Below are positions 54,723-63,399 of a DNA stretch of 64,000 nt, piece after piece. This DNA comes from Hydrogenimonas sp. Lineage in GTDB: Bacteria > Campylobacterota > Campylobacteria > Campylobacterales > Hydrogenimonadaceae. The translations under genes were made by a program, and so were the position numbers. The notes beneath the pieces were generated by a model. It was not told where the DNA came from, did no database searches, and was given only the letters and a program-made list of their open reading frames with translations. Within the stretch, counting starts at the first letter, position 1; the number at the start of each line of letters is the position of its first letter. The DNA lies in the NCBI GenBank assembly GCA_003945285.1, contig AP019005.1:992001-1056000 (forward strand), read 5' to 3'.

Positions 54723-55496
54723 TTGTTGGATAAACTGATCGGATCTCTCCTGGAAGCCGGAGATCTGTTTCGCGAAGGTTTCGACTCCGTAAAGGAGGTC
54801 AGACACAAGGGCACTGTCGACCTGGTCACCCAGTATGACCTGCAGATAGAAAACTTTCTGAAAGAGCGTCTCTCCGTGCTGCTGCCGGAGTTTACCGTAA
54901 TAGGAGAAGAGAGCTCCGACGAATCCATGCGTGCCGAAAGGGCGATATATATCGACCCTATAGACGGTACTACAAATTTTGTGCACAAAATACCGTTTTG
55001 CGCCATCTCCGTGGGAGTCTGGGAGGGTGAAAGGCCGGTTGCCGGAGTCGTCTACAACCCGATTTTAAACGAACTCTTCTATGCAGAGAGAGGTGAAGGG
55101 GTGTTTCTGAACGGAAAAAGGGTTAGGGTCTCTTCGGTCCCCGACCTGCAGCAGTCGCTTCTGGCGACGGGATTTCCGTATACGAAGGTCGAGATGGGAA
55201 GAGACTTCAGGTGGGTCATGGATACGATGGAGAACCTCCTGCCCCATACACAGGATATAAGACGTTTCGGATCGGCCGCGATCGACCTTTGCTATGTCGC
55301 GAACGGAATTTTCGACGCATTCTACGAGTGCAATCTCAAACCGTGGGATGTGGCTGCCGGAGTGCTTTTCGTAGAGGAGGCGGGTGGGCGTATCAGTAAT
55401 CATACCGGCGGCCCCTACCGTCTGGGCGATCCTGTTATAGTGGCTTCGAACGGCTTGAACCACGATGCATTGATAAAAAAACTTGCTCCATACTGA
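54723..55496 (+). CDS. inositol monophosphatase family protein
   Basis: 257 residues from a TTG after AAAAAGGAAAAAA. The metal-binding motifs VIGEESSDE, DPIDGTTNFVH and WDVAAGVLFVEEAGG are intact, with HKGTVDLVTQYD near the start. Family members dephosphorylate inositol phosphates, NADP or PAP; SuhB-like size. In bacteria the true substrate is often unclear. Confidence 0.92.
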   Translation: MLDKLIGSLLEAGDLFREGFDSVKEVRHKGTVDLVTQYDLQIENFLKERLSVLLPEFTVIGEESSDESMRAERAIYIDPIDGTTNFVHKIPFCAISVGVWEGERPVAGVVYNPILNELFYAERGEGVFLNGKRVRVSSVPDLQQSLLATGFPYTKVEMGRDFRWVMDTMENLLPHTQDIRRFGSAAIDLCYVANGIFDAFYECNLKPWDVAAGVLFVEEAGGRISNHTGGPYRLGDPVIVASNGLNHDALIKKLAPY

Positions 55497-55507
55497 AAGG
55501 TGTCTAT

Positions 55508-56032
55508 ATGAAACGTTTGAGAGAAGAAGAGGTAGGGCTTTTGATGCAGATCGTTTCCGATCACTACCCGAACCAGCAGATTCTTCATATAACGGACTGC
55601 GGAAACGATCTTCACGAATATCTTTTCAGGATGACGGAAGAGAGGGGTTTCGAATATGATCTTCTATGCATAGCGGAGACTCTTCCGACCCTTCCTGAAG
55701 GTCATCCCGGATTCAGATCGGAACTGTTTGATCTGAAAAAGAGGGCCTACAACAGGCATGCGAAACTCTATGAGTATGTCTTCGTTACGATCGGTGAGGA
55801 GAAGATGGCAGACGAGATAGTGGAGATGCTCAAGAAGATCTTTCGTGTTATGAAAAACTCGGGGGTCCTCATCTTTCTTCTGGAAAAGAGCGGCTCTCTG
55901 CCCGAGAAGATGGACAGACTTCTTGAAGAGGGCTATTTCGTAGCGGTAAACCATATCGATATTTTCAAAGAGTTCGATGTGGTAAACGGTAGAAAGATGC
56001 ACGGTTGGGGTGCATATTCGGTGGGGTTTTGA
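55508..56032 (+). CDS. conserved hypothetical protein, methyltransferase-like fold
   Basis: 174 residues following the phosphatase by 11 nt behind AAAGGTG. The strand order (QILHITDCGNDLHEYLF, YEYVFVTIG, MKNSGVLIFLLEKSG, GYFVAVNHIDIF) resembles a class I methyltransferase, but the glycine-rich SAM loop is replaced by DCGNDL, so it may not bind SAM. Not assigned to a named family. Confidence 0.6.
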   Translation: MKRLREEEVGLLMQIVSDHYPNQQILHITDCGNDLHEYLFRMTEERGFEYDLLCIAETLPTLPEGHPGFRSELFDLKKRAYNRHAKLYEYVFVTIGEEKMADEIVEMLKKIFRVMKNSGVLIFLLEKSGSLPEKMDRLLEEGYFVAVNHIDIFKEFDVVNGRKMHGWGAYSVGF

Positions 56033-56034
56033 TC

Positions 56035-56304
56035 ATGGAGGAGAGAAGATACTCACTTGACGAGGCGATAGCCTGTTACGAAGAGAACAGGTTCGACGAG
56101 GCACTGGCTGCGCTTATGCAGCATAGAAAGAATCCGGAAGCGCAATACTATATAGGAATGATCCATTACGAGGGTTTCGGAGTCCCAAAGAGCGTGGAAG
56201 AGGCGAAGAGGTGGTTCAAAAAGGCATCGAGGCTTGGAAGCCTGGATGCCGAGTATATGCTCCTTTGCATAGAGGGGAACACTTCAAGCTGCTGCAAGGC
56301 TTAA
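56035..56304 (+). CDS. Sel1-like repeat protein
   Basis: 89 residues from ATG 56035, right after the preceding stop. EAQYYIGMIHYEGFGVPKSVEEAKRWFKKAS is one full Sel1/TPR-like repeat, flanked by partial ones; two cysteines end the protein (SSCCKA). Sel1 proteins mediate protein contacts. Overlaps the convergent lipoprotein gene by 4 nt. Confidence 0.82.
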   Translation: MEERRYSLDEAIACYEENRFDEALAALMQHRKNPEAQYYIGMIHYEGFGVPKSVEEAKRWFKKASRLGSLDAEYMLLCIEGNTSSCCKA

Positions 56305-56795
56305 GGGAGTGTGATACTTATATCCTGGGCTATTTTCCCATTCGGGGCGGCCGCGGAGAGGTTGATTAGAGCGTTTCCGTTATCCTCCCAGCGTAAAAAT
56401 TTCATCCTGGGAGATCTTAGATCGTCTATATCCAGACCGGCATTTACCGTTACCCTTTCCCATATCTGTGTCAACTCCGGAACCTCTTGCGCCCGGTACA
56501 TTCCGCCACCATCTTTTCTGTAAAACCGTACCACCGTGAGGTTTGAAAGAAGAAGAGTCTCTACGGCCAGCCATGAGCCGTCAGGTGAAGGTATGACGCG
56601 GTAGTCGAGGGCATCGCCGGCCAGCTTGTAGCGGTGGTTGTCATCTTCCGAAATTATATAAAGAGCTCCATCCTGTACTTCCGATATGAAAGAGTCCATC
56701 ACCCTCTCCGAGCCGGAGCCTCTGCCTCTCTCTTCACCTGTATAACAGCCCTGGTAGAGTATCAGAGCGGTCAGAAAGAGGAGAACTCTACCCAT
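56301..56795 (-). CDS. small lipoprotein
   Basis: 164 residues from ATG 56795, giving the lipoprotein signal GRVLLFLTALILYQGC (Cys18); the frame extends to 56846 but would lengthen the signal. The mature part has beta-propeller-like strands (YRVIPSPDGSWLAVETLLLS, MKFLRWEDNGNALINL). Family not recognised. It overlaps the upstream hydrolase-like gene by 8 nt. Confidence 0.68.
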   Translation of the reverse strand: MGRVLLFLTALILYQGCYTGEERGRGSGSERVMDSFISEVQDGALYIISEDDNHRYKLAGDALDYRVIPSPDGSWLAVETLLLSNLTVVRFYRKDGGGMYRAQEVPELTQIWERVTVNAGLDIDDLRSPRMKFLRWEDNGNALINLSAAAPNGKIAQDISITLP

Positions 56796-57564
56796 TGTTT
56801 CTCGGATCTTCCGCAAGATAGAAGCCGAAGGCTTTTTTGACCGCATTCGAGGTTTTCCTGCCGGGCCGGCCGTCTACTCTCAATGTTATCCCCTCTATTC
56901 CGTTCAGAAACTCCTGAAGCTTCTCACTCCCCTCTACGAGACCTGTACTGTAGTAGAAAAGAGGCGTTTCAGGAGGCTCCGAAAAGCTTATCTCGCCTCT
57001 CTCTTCTAGCCGGCGCAATATGACCGCCGCTCCACACTGCCTGGACTTTGCGGTGTCGGACCATCGGCCGTCGGCGGTATATTTACCGCTTGTGTAGTGG
57101 TTGGAGAAGGACCAGAGATAGGGTGAAAGTACATATGGGTGGTAGAGCCTGTAGCCCCAGCCGTTATACCTCTCGAGTTCGTAGAGCACCCTCTCCAGGC
57201 TCCACGATTCGACTCTCTCTATACGCCTCATCCTGAGTGCATCTTCGGCACTCTCTTCCCATGTGAACGGAGGCTTCCCACTTTTGGGCCTTCCTGCGGG
57301 TACGTGAACGGTTCTTGCGCTCAAAGGATCTCCGTTATGCAGATGGCAGGTAAAGTCCAGCCCACTCTCCATGTTGTGTATAGCGGCCAAAAAAAACCAG
57401 GGAGCTCCTACTACGGACGATACATCTTCATACCGGTCTCTATTTTCCAGAATAGTATCGACGATCGCATCTACTTCACCGAATCTTAGAGGAGCTGTTT
57501 TGCAGCTTCGATATAGGCGGTTGTACTCTTGTGCCAGCCGGAGCGTAAAATTGACTTTCGGCAT
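56788..57564 (-). CDS. putative lysozyme/endolysin-like peptidoglycan hydrolase
   Basis: 258 residues without a signal peptide. GAPWFFLAAIHNMESGLDFTCHLHNGDPL is the pattern of a lysozyme-like fold seen in some endolysins and chromosomal relatives, with the Glu in HNMES as probable catalyst; TFTWEESAEDAL-type helices follow, and the C-terminus (LRVDGRPGRKTSNAVKKAFGF) looks like a peptidoglycan-binding domain. It may be a phage-derived muramidase kept in the chromosome. Confidence 0.65.
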   Translation of the reverse strand: MPKVNFTLRLAQEYNRLYRSCKTAPLRFGEVDAIVDTILENRDRYEDVSSVVGAPWFFLAAIHNMESGLDFTCHLHNGDPLSARTVHVPAGRPKSGKPPFTWEESAEDALRMRRIERVESWSLERVLYELERYNGWGYRLYHPYVLSPYLWSFSNHYTSGKYTADGRWSDTAKSRQCGAAVILRRLEERGEISFSEPPETPLFYYSTGLVEGSEKLQEFLNGIEGITLRVDGRPGRKTSNAVKKAFGFYLAEDPRNNG

Positions 57565-57936
57565 ATCCTGCCCTTTCTCGTCGATGAATGGTGTTGTGCA
57601 AATTTACCGGTGTTTTGCTGCCCAATCTCTACTTTTGTCTTGAATTGTTATGATACCGGAGGCTGGATCATATAATAACAATATTACAATTATGAGTGTT
57701 AATATAAGATAAACCCGAATATCGGAATAGAGTGGTTTGAAATCGTTGCAATGCTTGCGTTCAGGCGTTTTGGGGAAAATCTGAAGCGTATCCGTAAGGT
57801 CAGTTATTTAGAGATTTAGGATAAATCGAATGATTTGTCAACTTTGATTATCCAAGTAGTATAGCGCTGCCTTTGTTCGTATGCGTATCTATAGTTACCG
57901 TTTCCGGATATCTCCTAACTGTGTGTACAAGTGTTC
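57565..57936. other. AT-rich gap with a MITE-end fragment
   Basis: GTAAGGTCAGT at 57796-57806 equals the right end of the 52803 MITE, but no partner end is seen. No gene is visible. Confidence 0.45.
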
Positions 57937-58440
57937 TCACTGCCGCTCTTCGAAATATTTGCCGCTCAGCTCTTTGAGCCGCTCGTAGACCTGTTGAAAA
58001 TCAACACTGTAAACCCTCGTCTCTCCTACCGTGGTAATGAAGTTGGTGTCTCTCATGAATCGCGGAACCAGATGGAGATGGATATGCTCCGCTATGCCCG
58101 CTCCGGCCGCTGCTCCGAGATTCATACCCAGGTTGACACCCTCTGCACCGAAGCCCTCTTTCAGCATCGCCACCCCTCTTTGGGCAAGTGAACTTATACG
58201 AAGCCACACTTTCGGCTCCAGCGATTCGAGCGCGTCGGTATGGGTATGCGGGATAATCATGAAGTGGCCGGGAGTATAGGGGTATCTGTTCATGACGACG
58301 AAGCATAGTTCGTCCCTGTAGAGAACATGAAACTCTTCGTCATCTTCGGGGTGTGCGCTGATGTTGCAGAATACGCACCCTTCCCTCTTTTTTCCTTCGA
58401 TTATATATCCGCTTCTCCACGGTGCGTAGAGGTAATCCAT
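57937..58440 (-). CDS. HIT-family hydrolase
   Basis: 167 residues. The histidine triad is EHIHLHLVPR near residue 118, with the GHFMIIPHTHTD strand and zinc-type CVFCNI near the N-terminus. HIT proteins hydrolyse dinucleotides or nucleotidyl conjugates such as Ap4A; the plan (YAPWR...CVFC) matches the Ap4A phosphorylase/hydrolase group. Confidence 0.93.
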   Translation of the reverse strand: MDYLYAPWRSGYIIEGKKREGCVFCNISAHPEDDEEFHVLYRDELCFVVMNRYPYTPGHFMIIPHTHTDALESLEPKVWLRISSLAQRGVAMLKEGFGAEGVNLGMNLGAAAGAGIAEHIHLHLVPRFMRDTNFITTVGETRVYSVDFQQVYERLKELSGKYFEERQ

Positions 58441-58477
58441 TGCCGCTCCTTGACTCTTATTGTAGCAGAGAGAGTCT

Positions 58478-59773
58478 TTACCCTACCCAGTAGATGATTT
58501 TCGGCCAGACCATTATTATGACGAGAGCTGCAATCTGAAGCATAATGAAAGGAATCACCCCCCTGTATATTTGACCTGTAGCAACCCTGTCACCGGCGGC
58601 TCCTTTTAAATAAAAGAGAGCGAATCCGAAAGGGGGAGTCAGAAAAGATGCCTGCAGGTTCATCGCTATCAGTATCGCGAACCAGATCGGGTCGATCCCG
58701 AAGCTTGCCGCGATTGGGACTAGAATAGGAACAACTATAAAGGCGATCTCGATGAAGTCGACGAAGAAACCGAGCACGAATATCACAGCCATCGTAACGA
58801 GTATGAATGCCCATCTGCTTCCTATATCTTCGGTAAAGAAGGCGTGAACGAACTCACCCCCGTCGAAGGCGTTGAAGACAAGGCTGAACGCGGTCGCTCC
58901 GATGAGTATCATGAAGATCATCGCACTCAGTTTCACAGTCTCCAGAGAGGCGTAGCGGAGGGTTTCCCATGAAAAGGTTCCCTTGAAGATCGTCAGCAGC
59001 AATGCACCGACTACACCGACTGCGGCGGACTCGGTAGGGCTGGCTATGCCGGCGAATATCGACCCAAGAACGGCTACGATGAGAAGCAGAGGCGGCAGAA
59101 CCGCTTTGAGAGCCTGAACGAGCAGTTTCGCATAGGGAAGATCGGAGCGCTCCATCGCCGGGGCCGTATCGGGTTTGAGCCATGAGAGGAGCAGAATATA
59201 GACGATATAGAGTGAAGTCAGAAGCAGCCCCGGCACCACGGCGGCTTTGAAGAGGTCACCTACGCTTATATACATGACATCGCCCAGAACGATCAGCACG
59301 ACGGACGGGGGTATTATCTGCCCGAGTGTACCGCTTGCGGCGATGGTTCCGCTAGCAAGTGCCGGGCTGTACCGGTGCTTCAGCATTATCGGCAGGGTTA
59401 TAAGCCCCATCATGACGACACTGGCGCCTACTATGCCGGTACTGGCCGCAAGTATCGCACCAACCAGTACCGTCGAGATCGCGAGGCCTCCGCGGACAGG
59501 GCCGAAAAGCCTGCCCATAGACTCGAGAAGATCTTCGGCCATCTTGGACTTTTCCAGAACCAGCCCCATAAAGATGAAGAGAGGAACCGCCATCAGGGTG
59601 AAGTTCTGCATTATTCCGTATATTCTGAAGGGCAGAAGTTCGAAAACCTGCAGCCCCACATCCCACGGAAAGAGCAGCGCGAAGAGAATCGCCACGGCAC
59701 CGAAAGCGAAGGCTACAGGAACACCCAAAAGAAGAAAAACAAGGGCGGCAAGAAACATCAGCATTCCGATCAT
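58478..59773 (-). CDS. TRAP transporter large permease (DctM type)
   Basis: 431 residues with about 12 helices. Family features include LLGVPVAFAFGAVAI, GASVVMMGLITLPIML, the TESAAVG motif near 240 and a final NLQASFLTPPFGFALFYLKG. It forms the ion-coupled channel with DctQ. Its start overlaps the DctQ gene by 4 nt. No DctP-type binding protein gene is next to it; the substrate (usually an organic acid) is unknown. Confidence 0.93.
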   Translation of the reverse strand: MIGMLMFLAALVFLLLGVPVAFAFGAVAILFALLFPWDVGLQVFELLPFRIYGIMQNFTLMAVPLFIFMGLVLEKSKMAEDLLESMGRLFGPVRGGLAISTVLVGAILAASTGIVGASVVMMGLITLPIMLKHRYSPALASGTIAASGTLGQIIPPSVVLIVLGDVMYISVGDLFKAAVVPGLLLTSLYIVYILLLSWLKPDTAPAMERSDLPYAKLLVQALKAVLPPLLLIVAVLGSIFAGIASPTESAAVGVVGALLLTIFKGTFSWETLRYASLETVKLSAMIFMILIGATAFSLVFNAFDGGEFVHAFFTEDIGSRWAFILVTMAVIFVLGFFVDFIEIAFIVVPILVPIAASFGIDPIWFAILIAMNLQASFLTPPFGFALFYLKGAAGDRVATGQIYRGVIPFIMLQIAALVIIMVWPKIIYWVG

Positions 59774-60291
59774 TTAAGCTCTCCGAGTCTATAGAGCGCT
59801 TTTATGACTTCACTGACAGCCTGAAGAATAAGGAGCAGGAAGGCTGTGATTATGAAAGATTTTATGATGTATCGGCAGCATAGACCGCCCGGGTTGGGGC
59901 TCATTTCGTTCTGCAGAAAGCTCTGGAGTGTGAAGTCCCAGCTGAACCAGACCACCAGCAGCCCCAGAGGTATGACAAAAAAGAGCATGGAGACGATCTG
60001 CACATAGGCTTTCATGCGCGGCGAGAAGCGCGCATAGAGTATATCGACACGGACATGTTTGTCATGTTTCAGGGCGTAGGAGAGGCCCAGCAGAAAGAGT
60101 ATGTCGAAGAGGTGCCACTCAAGCTCCTGAAGCGCGATGGAGCCTTCGTGAAAGATGTACCGCATCGAAGCGTCGTATACTATAAGAAGCGCCAGGGCGA
60201 TCGCCGCCAAGCCTCCCAACGCTCCCGCCCACCTACTGGTTTCATCTATAATATAGGAGATTTTCAGTGCCGTGCTCTTTTTCCGCTCCAT
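59770..60291 (-). CDS. TRAP transporter small permease (DctQ type)
   Basis: 173 residues with four helices. LLIVYDASMRYIFHEGSIALQELEWHLF is typical of DctQ. It pairs with the large subunit downstream. The gene lies 11 nt after murF on the same strand, probably by chance. Confidence 0.88.
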   Translation of the reverse strand: MERKKSTALKISYIIDETSRWAGALGGLAAIALALLIVYDASMRYIFHEGSIALQELEWHLFDILFLLGLSYALKHDKHVRVDILYARFSPRMKAYVQIVSMLFFVIPLGLLVVWFSWDFTLQSFLQNEMSPNPGGLCCRYIIKSFIITAFLLLILQAVSEVIKALYRLGELK

Positions 60292-60302
60292 CTCTATTCA
60301 CC

Positions 60303-61733
60303 TCAGATAAAGTTTGGGGCATCGTTAGCGAAGAGTATCAGGTCGCCGGGCCGGGTGAGTTCGGCAAGAACATCCTGCATCTTCTGCTTATCTTCGAGAA
60401 TATAGAGTTTCTCGGAGTCTACAAGCTTTTTGAAGAGAGCTCTGTTGGCCTTTCCGGTAACTATCACAAGGTCGAAGAGTTCGTCAGCCTTCTTGGCAAC
60501 CTTCTCATTCAGCAGAATATCGCTCTCGACCAGTCCCGGTGTCACGACCACTCTTCTTCCCGGATGCTGTGCAGCCAGCTCGAAAGAGGACAACATCCCG
60601 TCCACATTGCCGTTGAAGCTGTCGTCTATGATGATTTTGCCGCCGGCATCTATGCGCTGGAGCCGGTGCTCCACCGGTTTCAGCGAAGCCGCATACCCTA
60701 CCCCTTTTTCGTAAGGGATTCCGAGCTCATTTGCCACATGTAGTGCGGCGGTGACGTTTACGGCATTGAAGTCGCCGAGAAGCGGGATCGATACTTCAAG
60801 CTCCTTGGCGGGGAGTTCCAGCTTGAACTCAACCCCGTCCAAAGTGGCATTCACATCTTTTATCTCGTCGCCGAAGAGCGTAACTCTCTCATCCGGCTTA
60901 ACATTCGCACTCTTGTGCACCCAGGCATGTTTGAGCCTCTTGCCGGAGAGGATCTCCATCTTCGTGTCTCTTATGCGCTCCAGACTTTTGAAGTACTCTA
61001 TATGCTGCGGCCCTATCACTCCCACAACGGCATAGTGGGGCTCGACGAATTCGGTAATCTCTGCAATATCTCCGGGGCCTCTAGCCCCCATCTCCACTAC
61101 ATAAACTTCACAATCTTTCGGAAGCGACTCGTTTATATCTTTCATTACACCGCCAAGCGTATTTACACTTCGAGGTGTGGCGTAGACCCGCTTTTCGTGT
61201 CCGACAATCTGTGCAATGAAGTTTTTTATACTCGTCTTTCCGTAGCTTGCCGTGACTCCTACCACGGTCAGATCGGGCATACTTTCAAGCTTGCGCTTCG
61301 CCTGGAGTCTGTAACCGTGAAGCAGTACCTTCTCTATCGCCATAGAGCCTACTACCGCTACCGTGAGCGGGAGAATGACACCGAAATGGTCGCTGCCGCG
61401 GGAGAGCATCAGTATATCCTGGGAAACGGTAAGAGTGGTCAGAAGTGCGAAGAAGCGCTTGATGCGGCCGGTTACGACCAGCTTTTTGTCCAGTTTTTTG
61501 TGCCAGAGCCAAAGGGTGGGAAGGTAGGCGAAGTAGAAGTATATCCAGAAGTAGATACCGGTGAAATAGTACGCGAAAAGGGGTATCAGAAAATAGATGA
61601 GGTGCCAGTGGTATTTCGTATGGTGCAGCACCACCCTCTCTATCTTGTAGCTGTACCACTGTAGATTCGTAGCCAGATACCAGCCGAGCGCCAGAGTGAG
61701 GAGTATGTGTGAAAAGAGTTCAAACCAGATCAT
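60303..61733 (-). CDS. murF: MurF-type ligase with N-terminal membrane domain
   Basis: 476 residues. The first 150 or so form four membrane helices, as in MurF of Campylobacterota. The Mur ligase core has the P-loop VGVTASYGKTSIKNF, VVEMGARGPGDI, HIEYF and IIDDSFNGNVDGM motifs. It adds D-Ala-D-Ala to UDP-MurNAc-tripeptide with ATP. The overlap with acylphosphatase is 4 nt. Confidence 0.92.
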   Translation of the reverse strand: MIWFELFSHILLTLALGWYLATNLQWYSYKIERVVLHHTKYHWHLIYFLIPLFAYYFTGIYFWIYFYFAYLPTLWLWHKKLDKKLVVTGRIKRFFALLTTLTVSQDILMLSRGSDHFGVILPLTVAVVGSMAIEKVLLHGYRLQAKRKLESMPDLTVVGVTASYGKTSIKNFIAQIVGHEKRVYATPRSVNTLGGVMKDINESLPKDCEVYVVEMGARGPGDIAEITEFVEPHYAVVGVIGPQHIEYFKSLERIRDTKMEILSGKRLKHAWVHKSANVKPDERVTLFGDEIKDVNATLDGVEFKLELPAKELEVSIPLLGDFNAVNVTAALHVANELGIPYEKGVGYAASLKPVEHRLQRIDAGGKIIIDDSFNGNVDGMLSSFELAAQHPGRRVVVTPGLVESDILLNEKVAKKADELFDLVIVTGKANRALFKKLVDSEKLYILEDKQKMQDVLAELTRPGDLILFANDAPNFI

Positions 61734-62002
61734 CTTACAATCCTGAAGTCATGAAACGGGGTATCATACGGCACCTCTTCACACACTATGGACTCTACCT
61801 GTGACAAGGGCGATCCTTTTTTCAAAATTTTTTCGAACTCTTCGAGCCTCTCTGCCTCCATATCGGCGACCGCTTCTACGCTGCCGTCCGGAAGGTTCTG
61901 CACGTATCCTAGAAAACCGGCGGCTTCTGCGGCTTCGGCCACATGTTTTCTGTACCAGACACCCTGAACGACACCTTTTACGATACATCTATACCTTTTC
62001 AA
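61730..62002 (-). CDS. acyP: acylphosphatase
   Basis: 90 residues, normal length. The phosphate-binding VKGVVQGVWYRK (Arg18) and catalytic Asn36 in YVQNLPDGSVE are present. It hydrolyses carboxyl-phosphate bonds. Between the alpha/beta hydrolase (14-nt overlap) and murF in one operon. Confidence 0.95.
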   Translation of the reverse strand: MKRYRCIVKGVVQGVWYRKHVAEAAEAAGFLGYVQNLPDGSVEAVADMEAERLEEFEKILKKGSPLSQVESIVCEEVPYDTPFHDFRIVR

Positions 62003-62714
62003 GAAACTCTCCTATTCTTCCGGCGACCTGATCTCTTCTTCCGAGAAAGAAGTAGTGATCCCCTTCGAAAACTTCGAGGGTCGCATTCGGCATGATCTCG
62101 GCGATCTCCCTCCCGGCAGTCAGCGGGGTGGCGCTGTCCCGAGTGCCCCAGCAGATCAGCGCCGGAGAGCTGAAAGAGGCGAAGCTGCTTCTGAAGTTCT
62201 CATCGACGACATTTTTGAAAGTCTCATACATGTTTTGGGGCATACCGGCCGCATCGGCGGAGACGAAGAGTTTTCTGAGCTCATCTCCCCCTAAGGGTTT
62301 CAGAAGTTTGAAAAGAGCGATCTTCGCCCGCACCTTTAGAGGCTTGGGCTGCGGTATGCCGGCACTCGAGAGGAGTACGAGCCTCTCGGGCTGAAGCAGT
62401 GTAGCCACTTTTCCTCCGAACGAGTGGCCCACAGCGGCATAGGGAGTGGTCTCCAGAAGAGCCAGGAAGGAGCCGACAATCGCGGCGTAGTCGTGTGTAG
62501 TCAAAACCGAGTCGTTGCCGCTTTTGCCGAAGCCCGGCAGATCGAGGTAGATATGCCTGAACTCTTCCAGGTTGGACGAAAAGGCCTGTTTCATGAGCTC
62601 TTTGTCGCTGCCCCAGCCGTGCAGAAAGAGTATGCTTCTTTTCTTGTCGGGATTCACTATGTCGTAAGAGAGACGGAACTTTTCGCCGTTGTAGTCTACA
62701 CGTTTCAGCGCCAT
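61989..62714 (-). CDS. alpha/beta hydrolase
   Basis: 241 residues. Oxyanion loop LFLHGWGSD, nucleophile elbow GHSFGGK with the serine near residue 97, CWGTRDSATPL with the acid and a C-terminal EGDHYFFLGR histidine. The substrate cannot be told. Confidence 0.92.
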   Translation of the reverse strand: MALKRVDYNGEKFRLSYDIVNPDKKRSILFLHGWGSDKELMKQAFSSNLEEFRHIYLDLPGFGKSGNDSVLTTHDYAAIVGSFLALLETTPYAAVGHSFGGKVATLLQPERLVLLSSAGIPQPKPLKVRAKIALFKLLKPLGGDELRKLFVSADAAGMPQNMYETFKNVVDENFRSSFASFSSPALICWGTRDSATPLTAGREIAEIMPNATLEVFEGDHYFFLGRRDQVAGRIGEFLEKV

Positions 62715-62715
62715 A

Positions 62716-63399
62716 TCACTCTCTTCTTAGAATAACGTTGTTTATAAAATCGGAGATGATACTCTCCTTCTCCTCTTTGAAGCGCCTCTTCATCTCCTCT
62801 CTCGGAAGATTCTCCGTCCACTCGAAGAGGTCCGCATCGGGATGGCTCTTTTTATACTTCATGAACTCCTCGAAATAGAAGTCTATGATTCCCGCGTCGG
62901 AGCTCCTGATGTGGCCGTAGGGAAGGAACTTCAACTGGTCCGTCTTTTCAAGAGGCACCCCCTCTTTCCAGTGCAGATAGAGTGTTGCGGCCAGACCGGT
63001 CCGGTCGGCTCCGGCTTTGCAGTGCATAAGCACCGGATATTCGGCCTCTTCGAACGCTTTGGCCATACTCTCCAGACGGTTTCTGTCGGGCAGGTCCCGT
63101 GAGTAGATCTCCACATCTATCATCTTCACCCCGGCCTCCCGGCAGGCTCTCCTCTCGAGCATATATACCGGACTATGAGGCTGTGTTCCCCTGAGGTTGA
63201 TGACCGTCTTTATCCCCTTCTCTCTCACTATCTTTTTGAGCTGCCACGGGGTCGGCTGGCTGGAGCGGTACATTTTGTCGCTCACTTTGTGGAGGTTGAG
63301 ACGGAATATGTTCGTGAAGTTGTGCTCCGTGATCATGGCGGTGAACCATGCTTTTATCTTCTGCCACAGCGTATCGTATTTTACCGGTTCTCTGCTCAT
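62716..63399 (-). CDS. dual-specificity/tyrosine phosphatase-like protein
   Basis: 227 residues. The P-loop HCKAGADRTGLAATLYLHW (CX5R with catalytic Cys) and the WPD-equivalent region IDVEIYSRDLPDRN are visible; NLRGTQPHSPVY earlier fits the family. Members dephosphorylate proteins or phosphoinositides. Its start overlaps the end of the ABC exporter by 4 nt. Confidence 0.88.
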   Translation of the reverse strand: MSREPVKYDTLWQKIKAWFTAMITEHNFTNIFRLNLHKVSDKMYRSSQPTPWQLKKIVREKGIKTVINLRGTQPHSPVYMLERRACREAGVKMIDVEIYSRDLPDRNRLESMAKAFEEAEYPVLMHCKAGADRTGLAATLYLHWKEGVPLEKTDQLKFLPYGHIRSSDAGIIDFYFEEFMKYKKSHPDADLFEWTENLPREEMKRRFKEEKESIISDFINNVILRRE

